Assembly (NCBI GenBank): GCA_002448445.1
Contig: DJYC01000082.1
Location: forward strand, 1 to 25,839
Direction of reading: 5' to 3'
DNA from: Treponema sp. UBA6988
GTDB taxonomy: Bacteria; Spirochaetota; Spirochaetia; Treponematales; Treponemataceae
Length of the DNA: 25,839 bases
In this document: piece after piece, positions 15,141 to 23,276 of the stretch
Position numbering within the stretch: position 1 is the stretch's first letter
Layout of the letters: the number at the start of each line of letters is the position of its first letter
Program-made: the position numbers and the translations under genes
Notes under the pieces: generated by a model
What the model was told of the DNA's origin: nothing
The model's input: the letters and a program-made list of their open reading frames with translations, nothing else
Databases searched by the model: none

Positions 15141-16424
15141 TTATCTTCCGTGTAAAACTTCCGCGGGTTTGAGCGAAAGCAGCAGTTTTATGGACGGGAC
15201 GGATCCTGCCATGGTTACTACAAAAATCAGAATGGCAACAAGGGGTATGACCGTTGCCTTTATATTTATGGCTGAGTCAAATACACTTTGTCCTATTATC
15301 TGTGCAAAGCCCAGGCCTGCAAAGTATCCGATTATTCCACCAAGAATTGCAGTGATTAGAATTTCGGTAAGCACAAGGATTGAAATGGGGGCGTCGTGTG
15401 CGCCAATCGCCTTTAGAAGTCCTATTTCCTGTGCGCGTTCCATTACGCTTGCGGTAACAAGGTTTGAAATTCCCAGTGCGGAACCTATGAGGCTTAGTAT
15501 TGTAATCAAAAGCATGAGCAGCTGCGTCTTGTTCAGAATTGCGCCCTCGCTTTCTGCAACCTGCCTTACTGCCTTTGCGCAAGAGTTTGAAATTACTTCC
15601 TGAATCTGGTAGCAGATTGAACTTACGTAGGCTGTGCAGTACCATGTGTCCCAGTCGTTGCGGTTAAGGCTTGACGGATCTTGTGCAGCCCTGCGAGCAA
15701 GGTCATTGTCCGGGGTTGTAAGCGCGCTGACTTCTATGCTGGTAACAAGGCCTGGTTTTTCAAAAAGCTTTTGGGCGGATTTTATGGTAATGTAAACCTT
15801 TTCGTCTTCATCGCTTCCAGAGTCAAAGATTCCTTTTACAATCCATGTTTGCCCCCTCTGCTTTCCCTCTGCTTTCCTAAAGAGGCTGATTGTGTCGCCT
15901 ACTGAAATTCCGTTCCTTTTGGAAAATGCTGAACCGACCATTGCACCCGTATCATCACCGTCGTCCAACCATGAGCCTTGAACAGACCACCATGTTTTCA
16001 TGGCTGTCATTCCTGTGTCCAAAGTTTCCCCTGTGGGAAGCTCCAGATGCTTTTTAAACCATGTTCCCGAAACAGAAACTTTTTTCCCGTCCTTTAGGTA
16101 TGCGCTCGACTCAAAGTAAGGCGTAAAGTCTACTATGTTAAAGGCCCAGAAAATCGTCTTTATTTTTCCAAGCTCCTCTTCTTTTAGGAACTGAGAAATA
16201 TTGTCGTCAAAACCGAACTCTTCGGTCAAAAGACTTTCTGACTGGGGAACCACCCTGATGTTTGCGCCATAAGTCTTTAGTTCCTGATTCACCTTGTCAC
16301 CCACGTCAAACATTACGTTCAGCATGGCAGTGGCAAGGGATGAACCAAGGGCAATCGTAAAGGCAATCATCAGCATTTTTTTCTTTTGGCGGCCCAAAGC
16401 CCTGAATACCATTCTCCAAAACAT
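15141..16424 (-). CDS. FtsX/MacB-like ABC permease (first of the pair)
   Basis: The protein has 427 residues and the same four-segment layout as its neighbour, with a larger periplasmic domain (about 45-300). The coupling-loop signature is VMERAQEIGLLKAIGAHD. The C-terminus LLLSLKPAEVLHGR is typical of the family. The strong ribosome-binding site AAGGAGG overlaps the TAA of the DUF2318 gene, indicating coupled translation. The two permeases differ clearly, consistent with an obligate heterodimer as in Campylobacter Cj1661/Cj1662. Confidence 0.9.
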   Translation of the reverse strand: MFWRMVFRALGRQKKKMLMIAFTIALGSSLATAMLNVMFDVGDKVNQELKTYGANIRVVPQSESLLTEEFGFDDNISQFLKEEELGKIKTIFWAFNIVDFTPYFESSAYLKDGKKVSVSGTWFKKHLELPTGETLDTGMTAMKTWWSVQGSWLDDGDDTGAMVGSAFSKRNGISVGDTISLFRKAEGKQRGQTWIVKGIFDSGSDEDEKVYITIKSAQKLFEKPGLVTSIEVSALTTPDNDLARRAAQDPSSLNRNDWDTWYCTAYVSSICYQIQEVISNSCAKAVRQVAESEGAILNKTQLLMLLITILSLIGSALGISNLVTASVMERAQEIGLLKAIGAHDAPISILVLTEILITAILGGIIGYFAGLGFAQIIGQSVFDSAINIKATVIPLVAILIFVVTMAGSVPSIKLLLSLKPAEVLHGR

Positions 16425-16433
16425 TTGTCCTCC

Positions 16434-17708
16434 TTAGAAGCGGTTTGCTTCCTTTTCCAAGTCTTCGGTGTAAACCTTAAGGCCCCCGTCCTCGATTTTT
16501 GAGTAAAGGGGAATTGGGTTGCAGCCACCCTTTAAGCCTATTGTGTTGCGGTTCATTACAACGTCGCATCGGTTGCAGACCACTTCGTCGCCTCTCTCGT
16601 AGTAGCCTACGTTTCCGCAGACTTCACACGCGTCAAATCCAACACCAAAATTGTTCCCCTTCTTTTGGACAACTATAAAGCGAACCTTCTTTCCTTTTTC
16701 ACTTGTCCAGGTAAAGCGGTGCAGGTGTCCGTCTGCAATCTGTTCCAGCGGAATGAATATTTCGTTTCCTTCAATCTGGAATTCTTCCGAAGGGGAAAGC
16801 TCCACAATCTTCTGTGAGAATTTTCTGATTATCGTAAGGTCAATGCAAAAATAGAGTGAAAGCAAAATAAGAAAGATTCCCCAGCGGCGGTTCTTTTTTG
16901 CATTTGCCTTTAGCTTCCTGTGTTCCGCGGCGTTCGCGTATTCCCCGTGGATTTTTATGTTGTAGATGGTGAATGCGGCGGCGAATGCAATAAGGATAAT
17001 CAGCGTAAACAAAAGGATTTTGTTTTCAAGCTCAAAAATAGTAAGCAGGTTTTTCTTTACGAATTTTGGCAGCTTGAATTTTCTTCTGTAATATGAATTG
17101 ATGATTCCGATTAATGAAATAAGCAGGGCCGCGGAATTAAGGACAAGGTAGAATGTCGCGCAGACGGACGTGCACTTTTTTGGGGAAGTGAGCAAAACCT
17201 TGCGGAAGGCCAGGAAGAAAAGGAACAAAAGCAAGAATGCCAGAATCCAGCCTGTCATCCGCAAAAGAAAGTCCGTGCTAAAATACGATTCGTCCATCCC
17301 TACAAAGTGAAAGGGTAAGGAAGCCATGGGAGGCAAGCGGTAGAAGAGCAGGGCGGAGAATGCAAGCAGTCCCAAAAGGCCCGTTAAATTCTCTGCTGCC
17401 CCCAGTAATTTTTTTCGCTGGCACTTTGTCTGCATGGCCGGTAAAATCCATGCCATGATGCAGTAGGCAAGCGAAAGACCCAGCGTTGCAAAAATCAAGT
17501 AAATGTTGTTTATCTGATTGTATTTTATGATTCTTCTGTCGCGCATAAGTGAAAAAACTAATGCAAGCGCGAAGATGATTCCTATAAAAATTGAATGAAT
17601 CCTGCGGCTTCTCCCGCTTCCGAATCTGGATGCCAGAGACGTTATGATTGCAAGCAGCAGGGGCAGAAACAAAAGGTTCTGCACGATTTGATATAAATTC
17701 TTTGCCAT
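16434..17708 (-). CDS. DUF2318 membrane protein with C-terminal Cys cluster (Fe-S-type)
   Basis: The protein has 424 residues. About nine hydrophobic segments fill residues 10-315. A soluble C-terminal domain carries CEVC (361-364), CNRC (378-381) and Cys396, giving C-x2-C, 13 residues, C-x2-C, 14 residues, C. This matches the DUF2318 family, the counterpart of Cj1660 and of Fet-system membrane components. A role in moving electrons or iron across the membrane is proposed for the family but not established. No ribosome-binding site is visible before the ATG. A hairpin with a T-run lies directly upstream, so expression is probably lower than for P19 and FTR1. Confidence 0.82.
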   Translation of the reverse strand: MAKNLYQIVQNLLFLPLLLAIITSLASRFGSGRSRRIHSIFIGIIFALALVFSLMRDRRIIKYNQINNIYLIFATLGLSLAYCIMAWILPAMQTKCQRKKLLGAAENLTGLLGLLAFSALLFYRLPPMASLPFHFVGMDESYFSTDFLLRMTGWILAFLLLFLFFLAFRKVLLTSPKKCTSVCATFYLVLNSAALLISLIGIINSYYRRKFKLPKFVKKNLLTIFELENKILLFTLIILIAFAAAFTIYNIKIHGEYANAAEHRKLKANAKKNRRWGIFLILLSLYFCIDLTIIRKFSQKIVELSPSEEFQIEGNEIFIPLEQIADGHLHRFTWTSEKGKKVRFIVVQKKGNNFGVGFDACEVCGNVGYYERGDEVVCNRCDVVMNRNTIGLKGGCNPIPLYSKIEDGGLKVYTEDLEKEANRF

Positions 17709-17715
17709 GGTTTGT

Positions 17716-17762
17716 TAAAAAAAGAGCAAAAGCCATGCCCCGGTTTTGCCCGAAACATGGCT
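17716..17762 (-). terminator. Internal terminator/attenuator between the P19 and DUF2318 genes
   Basis: On the minus strand, AGCCATG (17756-17762) pairs with CATGGCT (17731-17737) across an 18-nt loop that can pair further. TTTTGC, CT and seven Ts follow, ending just before the DUF2318 ATG. It would let only part of the transcripts continue into the ABC genes. Confidence 0.55.
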
Positions 17763-17822
17763 GCAAAATCACTTAGGGAAATCATTTAAGGAAAATGGCT
17801 TTCCCCAATCCATGAAATTAAA

Positions 17823-18482
17823 TTAGTTGAATTCCGGCTCGACTTTCTTTCCGTCGAATGCCCAGTCCTTGAATTCAACTGTGAGAGGCTTGTCGTTTGG
17901 CCAGTACTTCTGCAGTGTTGAACCAGGCTTTGTATCTTCGTCTGTGTGGATGAAGTAGTTGTTTTCGGCAGGGCTGTGGATGATAAAGCGTGCTGTGTAT
18001 GTTCCTGCCTTGTTCAGGTTGATGTTGGCTCCGTAGTGGGGACCGTCGGATGCATTCATCTGCATGAAAGTTCCTGTTGTTACGGATTCTCCGTTTGCCT
18101 GGTCTACGATTTCGTAGTCAATGGTAAGGCCTGGAACAAACTGGTCTACAACGAATCCAAGGTCGTTGTCCATTGCGGCAATGTCTGCTTCTATGTGCAT
18201 GGTGTAGTCCTTTCCAAACTGAAGGTTTCCTTCACCAGACTTCATGTCTACTGCCTGGAAGTATACGCCGTTTACTGCAAGGAAACCTGCTTTCTGCTCG
18301 TCTCCAATGTCATGTTCAACGAAGCCGCCTTCATCTTCTTCTGCAACTTCTGCTGCTGCGGATGAAGCTGCTGGTGTTTCTGTAGCAGCAGCTGCCGGCT
18401 GGGAACCATTGCTCTTAGAGCAAGCAACAAATGCGAACGCCATTGCGGCGCCAGCGAGAACCAAAGACAATGTCTTTTTCAT
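17823..18482 (-). CDS. P19/Tp34-family periplasmic iron-transport lipoprotein
   Basis: The protein has 219 residues. The signal peptide ends in the lipobox FVAC (Cys21), followed by an Ala/Glu-rich linker to about residue 52. The Ig-like Tp34/P19 domain carries the metal-site residues of the family: His96 in YTMHIEAD, Met140 and Met142 in FMQMNASDGPHYG, His149 in the same block, and a further His near 169 or 179. Campylobacter P19 and E. coli FetP bind copper there and are needed for efficient iron uptake through FTR1-type permeases. T. pallidum Tp34 (TP0971) is the closest named relative. It lies 44 nt after the FTR1 gene, with AAGGAG upstream of the ATG. Confidence 0.93.
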   Translation of the reverse strand: MKKTLSLVLAGAAMAFAFVACSKSNGSQPAAAATETPAASSAAAEVAEEDEGGFVEHDIGDEQKAGFLAVNGVYFQAVDMKSGEGNLQFGKDYTMHIEADIAAMDNDLGFVVDQFVPGLTIDYEIVDQANGESVTTGTFMQMNASDGPHYGANINLNKAGTYTARFIIHSPAENNYFIHTDEDTKPGSTLQKYWPNDKPLTVEFKDWAFDGKKVEPEFN

Positions 18483-18526
18483 TAAAAAACTCCTTAAAGA
18501 ATATGTATTCTTATATTTTTAGCCGA

Positions 18527-20095
18527 CTATGCGGCCTTTTTTGCCTTGTTTTTTGAAATAGCCAAGCCTGCTATAAGACTGCCAAGAACTATGGCCAGTG
18601 CAATAGCCTGTGCTATAAGTGATTCCTTGTAGGGGAAAATGCCAAGAAGCGAAATTGTTGGCACTCCCTCCACAACATGGGGAACAATCCAACCTGCGTC
18701 AACAAATTCGCTGATTCCTCCTCCAACGAAAGCAACCACCATGATGAACATAAGGATTGACGTGGCAAGGAAGAAGGGCTTTAGTGGCAAGCGCTTACCC
18801 GCAACTATGATTGCCTTGTATACAAAAATCAGCAGAATGGCAGATGCGGCAATTCCAAGCAGTACAGCCCACACAATTCCCGAACCGTCCGAACCCGCAA
18901 GCATTGCCTGGTAGAACAAAATAACTTCTGCCCCCTCGCGGAAAACCGCAAGAAAACATGTGAATGCAAGTCCGAACATGCTGCTCTTGTCTATTGAAGT
19001 TTGAACCTTTCCCTTGATGAAGCTTGACCATGAAGCTTCCGAAGATTTTGAAATCATCCAGTTTGAAGTGTAGAAGAGAACCGCAACCGCAATGAACATG
19101 GTTACGCCTTCTACAACTTCCTGCCCCTGTCCGCTCGCAAAACCAAAGCGCGTAATTGCAATCAGGATTATTGCCATTACGATGGATGCCAAAATACCCA
19201 GCATTGAACCGTTAAAGACAGGCCTTAGACTTACCTCTTTTGCAGTCACACCATTTTCTTTTGCCTCGAGCCGGTTGTTCTGGTTTATTTTTCTAAGGTA
19301 GGCAATGATGGCACCCACAATCAGAATTGCCTCAAAGCCTTCCCTTAAAAGAATCATCAGTGATGCGGCAACAGTTCCCCACCACTGCAGGCGGTTCTGT
19401 GATTTTGTAAGCGAAAGCGAAGTTTCTTCTATTAATAAGCCGAGCCTCTTGATGGACTTGGAGGTAAGGGTTTTGTCGGCCCGGCTTATAATCATGTTTT
19501 TTGTTTCCGTGTAAAGGTCAACTATTTCCCGGTCTTTTTCTGGAGACAGGCTCTTTATCACGTTTTCCTGGAATTTTGACTTTCCGTAGTAGCGGGCGTA
19601 GGCCTTGCGGAATTTTGGTTCTGCTGTTACCAAATGCCCTTCTTCGTACATCTTTGCGGCTTCATCAAATTCCTCGTTGAGTGTTTTTGCAAGTTCCGTC
19701 CATGACATTTGCGGCGGGTCAAGTTTTTGCGCATCTTCAAAGAGCATGGCTATTAGCGTGTCTGCTTCTGCCCTGACTTCGCCCTTGTCCTTGCCGTTCC
19801 TTATTGCGCCCTTAACCCTGCTGAACTGGACTTCCACATTTCCTGCCCTGCTTCCGCCAATGCGGCTTTGTGTGTTGCGCTCAAAACCGTCAACTTCGTA
19901 GTGGCCAAAATAGGCATCGTTCACGCGCTCGTAGGCTTTTTCCGCATCGCCTGATTCATAAAGCGAACATGCGTCATCAAGAATTCCCTGCATTTCCGTT
20001 GCCACGGCTTTCCATGATTTTGTGTCTGCAGCTGACGAAAGAATGAATATTGCCGTGAGCGCCAGGAGTGCTATATATTTTTTTATGCTTTTCAA
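18527..20095 (-). CDS. FTR1-family iron permease
   Basis: The protein has 522 residues. A signal peptide (about 1-22) is followed by a helical periplasmic domain with YESGDAEKAYERVNDAYFGHYE and a second, similar YEEGHLVTAEPKFRKAYARYYGKSKF. The FTR1 membrane domain begins near 240 with about seven segments. The two iron-site motifs are REGFE (251-255) and REGAE (386-390). The family moves ferric or freshly oxidised iron across the cytoplasmic membrane, and FetM and Cj1658 are relatives. It is the first gene of the operon. The start is TTG with AGAGG 6 nt upstream, and no in-frame ATG fits. Use of TTG may limit its translation. Confidence 0.93.
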   Translation of the reverse strand: MKSIKKYIALLALTAIFILSSAADTKSWKAVATEMQGILDDACSLYESGDAEKAYERVNDAYFGHYEVDGFERNTQSRIGGSRAGNVEVQFSRVKGAIRNGKDKGEVRAEADTLIAMLFEDAQKLDPPQMSWTELAKTLNEEFDEAAKMYEEGHLVTAEPKFRKAYARYYGKSKFQENVIKSLSPEKDREIVDLYTETKNMIISRADKTLTSKSIKRLGLLIEETSLSLTKSQNRLQWWGTVAASLMILLREGFEAILIVGAIIAYLRKINQNNRLEAKENGVTAKEVSLRPVFNGSMLGILASIVMAIILIAITRFGFASGQGQEVVEGVTMFIAVAVLFYTSNWMISKSSEASWSSFIKGKVQTSIDKSSMFGLAFTCFLAVFREGAEVILFYQAMLAGSDGSGIVWAVLLGIAASAILLIFVYKAIIVAGKRLPLKPFFLATSILMFIMVVAFVGGGISEFVDAGWIVPHVVEGVPTISLLGIFPYKESLIAQAIALAIVLGSLIAGLAISKNKAKKAA

Positions 20096-20130
20096 AATGA
20101 ACCTCTGAAATTACTTTTATATAATTTTAG

Positions 20131-20172
20131 TTAGCTTAAGCTAATAATAGTAAATGCCAACATTTTGTTCAA
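20131..20172 (-). promoter_or_regulatory. Promoter and DtxR-like operator of the FTR1/P19 operon
   Basis: On the minus strand, TTGAAC (20167-20172) and TATTAT (20144-20149) are 17 nt apart. The perfect 14-bp palindrome TTAGCTTAAGCTAA (20131-20144) begins at the -10 and runs over the likely start site. It resembles the core of DtxR/IdeR operators (TTAGGTTAGCCTAA). Repression by a metal-dependent DtxR-family protein is inferred. Confidence 0.65.
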
Positions 20173-20209
20173 GCGGTTTTTAAAAAATTTCTTATTTTTT
20201 TTGAGCTTG

Positions 20210-20266
20210 TTGACACTCGTATAGAAAGTGTGTAAACTCCCCTAAAAAAAAGTTAGTCTATGCTAA
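20210..20266 (+). promoter_or_regulatory. Promoter and DtxR-like operator of the DUF4418/FtsX/ABC operon
   Basis: TTGACA (20210-20215) and TAAACT (20233-20238) are 17 nt apart. The box TTAGTCTATGCTAA (20253-20266) lies just past the expected start site and before the ribosome-binding site (TGAGGAG at 20272-20278). It matches the facing operator at 20131-20144 at 11 of 14 positions. Confidence 0.6.
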
Positions 20267-20283
20267 TATTTTGAGGAGTCTAT

Positions 20284-20700
20284 ATGAAAAAAGTTAGGCC
20301 TATGGATTTTGCGCTTTTGCTTGCTTCCCTAATATTGTGCCTTGGTACTGCCTTTGCTTTTTCTGCATGCGGTCCAAAGGAAGATGGTTCTTGGATGATG
20401 TGCCACTGGGCTGAACGGGTTGTGCTGCTGCAGGGAGCCATTTGTTCTCTGCTTGCGCTTGCAAGGCTTGTCTCTTTTAGGGACGGGGTTAAGCTGGGGA
20501 TTGGAGCTGCAATTTTTTTAAATTCACTGGCTGCGCTTTTTGTTCCCGGAAGGATAATTCCACTTTGCAAAATGGCAAACATGAGGTGCCATTTGGTTAT
20601 GAAGCCTTCCGTCTTTACCGTGGCAATCTTGCTCTGCCTGCTTTGCCTTTTGGACTCTGCCCTGCTTTTTAGAAAAGTTTATTCAAGGAAAAGTAACTGA
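20284..20700 (+). CDS. DUF4418-like four-helix membrane protein
   Basis: The protein has 138 residues and four hydrophobic segments (about 9-28, 46-66, 73-92 and 111-130). Cys and His residues lie in loops: CGPKEDGSWMMCHWAE near 29-44 and PLCKMANMRCHLV near 93-105. The MxCHW motif and size fit the DUF4418 family, whose function is unknown. It heads an operon with an FtsX permease and an ABC ATPase, and its stop overlaps the next ATG (TGATG). The Cys/His/Met pairs facing outward could bind metal, which is inference. The start is ATG with GAGGAG upstream. Confidence 0.75.
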   Translation: MKKVRPMDFALLLASLILCLGTAFAFSACGPKEDGSWMMCHWAERVVLLQGAICSLLALARLVSFRDGVKLGIGAAIFLNSLAALFVPGRIIPLCKMANMRCHLVMKPSVFTVAILLCLLCLLDSALLFRKVYSRKSN

Positions 20701-21902
20701 TGAAATTTACCCAATTGCCTTTTGCCAACCTGCTTGGTAAAAAAGGAAGAAGTGCTGCTCTTTTTTTATTTGCCCTTTTGCTTTCTCTTTCAATTTTTGG
20801 AGGAAGCCTGCTTCTTCTTTCTCTAAGGAAGGGACTGAGAAGCCTTGAATACCGCCTTGGAGCCGACATCATTGTAACGCCGTCCGGTGCCTTTGTTAAG
20901 AAGGGGCTTGAATCGATTCTGCTTTACGGAAACCGCACCACTTTTTATATGCCAAGAAGCCGCCTTGAAGAAACTCTTTCTGTTGACGGAGTGGAGAAGG
21001 CCAGTGCCCAGGTTTTCCTTGCAACATTAAGTTCTGGCTGCTGTTCGGTTGGACTTCAGATTATAGGTTTTGACCCCGCTAGTGATTTTACCGTACAGCC
21101 TTGGCTTACCAAAGATTTTGGCGGTGTGCTTGAAAAGGGAGACGTAATAATAGGAAGCAAGATTCTTTCTTCCGTTGGGGGAACTCTAAAATTTTTTGAC
21201 GTGCCCTGCAAGGTTGTTGCCCAGCTTGGCGAAACAGGAACGGGATTGGACAATGCTGTTTACACAAGTATTGATACGATACAGGATTTGATAGATGCCT
21301 CCATACGAAAGGGGGTAAACGAAAAGATGCTAAAGGGGGCTGGGCGCTATATATCTTCCATCATGGTAAAAGCTGAAGAAGGACAGGACTTGGACGACTT
21401 GTGCCGGCGCATTGAGCATGACGTAAAGCAGGTAAAGGCTGTCCGCACAAAGAGCATGACAAGCGGTGTCTCCGACGGTTTGGCGGGTGTTTCAAAAGTT
21501 GTGGGCGTTATGGTCGGGATAATTTGGCTTCTTTGCCTTGTGGTTATGGCTGTTGTTTTTTCAATGACAATCGGAGAGCGCAAAAAGGAGTTTGCCGTTC
21601 TGCGCGTTATGGGGGCCTCCAGAAAAAAAGTTTCCTCTCTTGTGATGAGGGAAGCTTTTTTTGTGAACGCAGGAGGATGCATTTCTGGAATTTTCTTGGC
21701 ATTGCTTTTTGCTCTTTCTTTTCATCCGCTTATAAAGGAAAGCCTGAACCTTCCATTCCTCTTGCCCGGTGTGGCAGGAATGACTTTGCTGGCCATTTTT
21801 TCTTTTGTATTTTCAATGACGGCTTCTTTGCTTGCATCTTGCGGGACGGCAGCATCTATTTCCAAAATCGATACGGGACTTATCTTAAGGGAGGGAAACT
21901 AA
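20700..21902 (+). CDS. FtsX-like ABC permease
   Basis: The protein has 400 residues. One N-terminal membrane segment (about 20-45) is followed by a periplasmic domain (about 50-260) and three C-terminal segments. The coupling-loop signature is TIGERKKEFAVLRVMGAS. The periplasmic domain contains a Cys pair in SSGCCSVGLQIIGFD. It acts with the ATPase whose ATG follows its stop codon directly, and probably with the DUF4418 protein. It is a single permease, in contrast to the two in the facing operon, so it presumably works as a homodimer. The substrate is unknown, and an iron-linked role is inferred from the shared operator. Confidence 0.88.
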   Translation: MKFTQLPFANLLGKKGRSAALFLFALLLSLSIFGGSLLLLSLRKGLRSLEYRLGADIIVTPSGAFVKKGLESILLYGNRTTFYMPRSRLEETLSVDGVEKASAQVFLATLSSGCCSVGLQIIGFDPASDFTVQPWLTKDFGGVLEKGDVIIGSKILSSVGGTLKFFDVPCKVVAQLGETGTGLDNAVYTSIDTIQDLIDASIRKGVNEKMLKGAGRYISSIMVKAEEGQDLDDLCRRIEHDVKQVKAVRTKSMTSGVSDGLAGVSKVVGVMVGIIWLLCLVVMAVVFSMTIGERKKEFAVLRVMGASRKKVSSLVMREAFFVNAGGCISGIFLALLFALSFHPLIKESLNLPFLLPGVAGMTLLAIFSFVFSMTASLLASCGTAASISKIDTGLILREGN

Positions 21903-22580
21903 ATGCTTTTGAATCTGATGGGCATTTCAAAAAAATATTATAGGCCCACAAGGGAATCCAGTCATTTTGAGGCAGTAAGAAGCTGCGACCTTCAAATTCA
22001 AAGTGGCAGGGTTACAGAAATAATAGGCCGCTCTGGAAGCGGAAAAAGTACCCTGCTTTACATGGCTTCGGGGCTGTTGCTTCCTGACAGCGGAAAAGTT
22101 TTGCTGGATGAAAAGGACTTGTATGCAATGGGCGACAGGGAACTTTCCCTGTTTAGGAATAAGAATTTTGGCGTAATTCCCCAGGGACAGACAGGCCTCT
22201 TTGCCCTTAACGTTTTGGAGAACGTTAAGCTTCCCGCAACTCTTTATGCGGATGGTGATGACTACGAGGAACGTGCACTAAATCTTTTGGATATGGTTGG
22301 AATATGCCACTTGGCCCATGCAAGGCTGAATGAGCTTTCCGGCGGGGAGATGCGGAGGATGGCGGTTGCCCGGGCCTTGCTGCTTGAACCTGGCATAATT
22401 TTTGCAGATGAGCCCACCGATGACCTTGACGATGAAAACACCAAGTCCGTCCTTTCCCTGCTGCGTTCTGCTGCCGACAGAGGGGCAGCTGTGCTTCTTG
22501 TGACTCACGAAAGCGAGGCCAGAAACTATGCTGACAGCATTTACCGTATGGACGGCGGAAATCTTTTGACTGTAAGTTAA
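21903..22580 (+). CDS. ABC transporter ATPase (LolD/MacB type)
   Basis: The protein has 225 residues. Walker A is GRSGSGKST (42-50), the Q-loop is at IPQGQTGLF (92-100), the signature is LSGGEMRR (145-152), Walker B is IIFADEPTDDLD (165-176), and the switch His is in LVTHESEA. It follows the permease with no gap and should be its motor. It differs from the ATPase of the facing operon (Walker A GPSGSGKST, signature LSGGEQQR), so the two modules are not a recent duplication. No clear terminator separates it from the feo genes, but they have their own promoter. Confidence 0.92.
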   Translation: MLLNLMGISKKYYRPTRESSHFEAVRSCDLQIQSGRVTEIIGRSGSGKSTLLYMASGLLLPDSGKVLLDEKDLYAMGDRELSLFRNKNFGVIPQGQTGLFALNVLENVKLPATLYADGDDYEERALNLLDMVGICHLAHARLNELSGGEMRRMAVARALLLEPGIIFADEPTDDLDDENTKSVLSLLRSAADRGAAVLLVTHESEARNYADSIYRMDGGNLLTVS

Positions 22581-22599
22581 TCTTATCTAAAAACGCTTA

Positions 22600-22650
22600 T
22601 TGACAACTAATAAAAGTTGTATTATATTAATCATGGTTAGCAAATTGTAA
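22600..22650 (+). promoter_or_regulatory. feo promoter with weak operator candidate
   Basis: TTGACA (22600-22605) and TATATT (22623-22628) are 17 nt apart, a near-consensus promoter. TTAGCAAATTGTAA (22637-22650) lies at the likely start site. It shares 9 of 14 positions with the operator at 20131-20144, so regulation by the same protein is only suggested. A leader of about 100 nt precedes feoA. Confidence 0.55.
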
Positions 22651-22741
22651 TAATGGTTTGCAAAATCTTATTCTCCCAAAAAAGGCAGTGGCTTGCCGGG
22701 CAGGATGGCTTTTGCAATTGTTTCATGTAAGGAGAAACATT

Positions 22742-22951
22742 ATGCCCTTGTTATTTACAGATGCAGGACGTGAAGTCCAGATTAAGAAAATTGGTGGCGA
22801 TTCTGCTGTAAAACAGCATCTTAATGAGCTTGGATTCAACGTGGGCTCTTCCGTTACTGTAATTTCCAAAGTCAGTACAGGTCTCATCGTAAAGGTTAAG
22901 GACTCGCGCCTTGCACTGGACAAGTCCATGGCCTCTAAGATTATCGTATAA
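22742..22951 (+). CDS. feoA: FeoA-domain protein (first copy)
   Basis: The protein has 69 residues from ATG 22742, which has AAGGAG upstream. The longer in-frame start at 22658 adds residues that do not fit the family and lacks a ribosome-binding site. The SH3-like FeoA fold is seen in IKKIGGDSAVKQHLNELGFNVGSSVTVIS and VKVKDSRLALDKSMASKIIV. FeoA is a small cytoplasmic partner of FeoB needed for ferrous iron uptake. This copy resembles the Clostridia-type FeoA that precedes a second one. Confidence 0.88.
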   Translation: MPLLFTDAGREVQIKKIGGDSAVKQHLNELGFNVGSSVTVISKVSTGLIVKVKDSRLALDKSMASKIIV

Positions 22952-23054
22952 TTTTTCCCTTACATTCTTACCGCACACGCGTGCATTTTTCTCAAGGAAT
23001 AGAGTCTCTTTGCAGCTTTTTGAAAGTGATTGGCAAAGGGACAGGAGAATGATA

Positions 23055-23276
23055 ATGAATACTTTAAAAGATGCAAAGGTCGGCTCTACCGTAACTGTAG
23101 TCCGGCTGAATGGCGAGGGGGCTTTAAAGCGCCGCCTTATGGACATGGGCTTTACAAAAGGATGCTCTGTTTACGTGCGCAAGGTGGCTCCCCTTGGTGA
23201 TCCTGTTGAAGTTACAATCAGGGGATATGAACTTTCTGTCCGCAAGGATGATGCGGAAAATATAGAGGTGGAATAA
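23055..23276 (+). CDS. feoA: FeoA-domain protein (second copy)
   Basis: The protein has 73 residues from ATG 23055, with AGGAG at 23043-23047. A closer ATG at 23049 leaves only 1 nt of spacing. The FeoA pattern is typical: GEGALKRRLMDMGFTKGCSVYVRKVAPLGDPVEVTIRGYELSVRKDDAENIEVE. The canonical PLGDP and GYxLSLR-like motifs make this the more standard FeoA. The FeoB ATG follows its TAA directly. The two copies share little identity and may contact different parts of FeoB. Confidence 0.93.
   Translation: MNTLKDAKVGSTVTVVRLNGEGALKRRLMDMGFTKGCSVYVRKVAPLGDPVEVTIRGYELSVRKDDAENIEVE

Noticed and set aside
17278..17772. 164-residue minus-strand frame overlapping the DUF2318 gene
   Set aside because: It is a different frame over the membrane-helix region and the attenuator, with no family likeness. 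The DUF2318 frame carries the Cys cluster.
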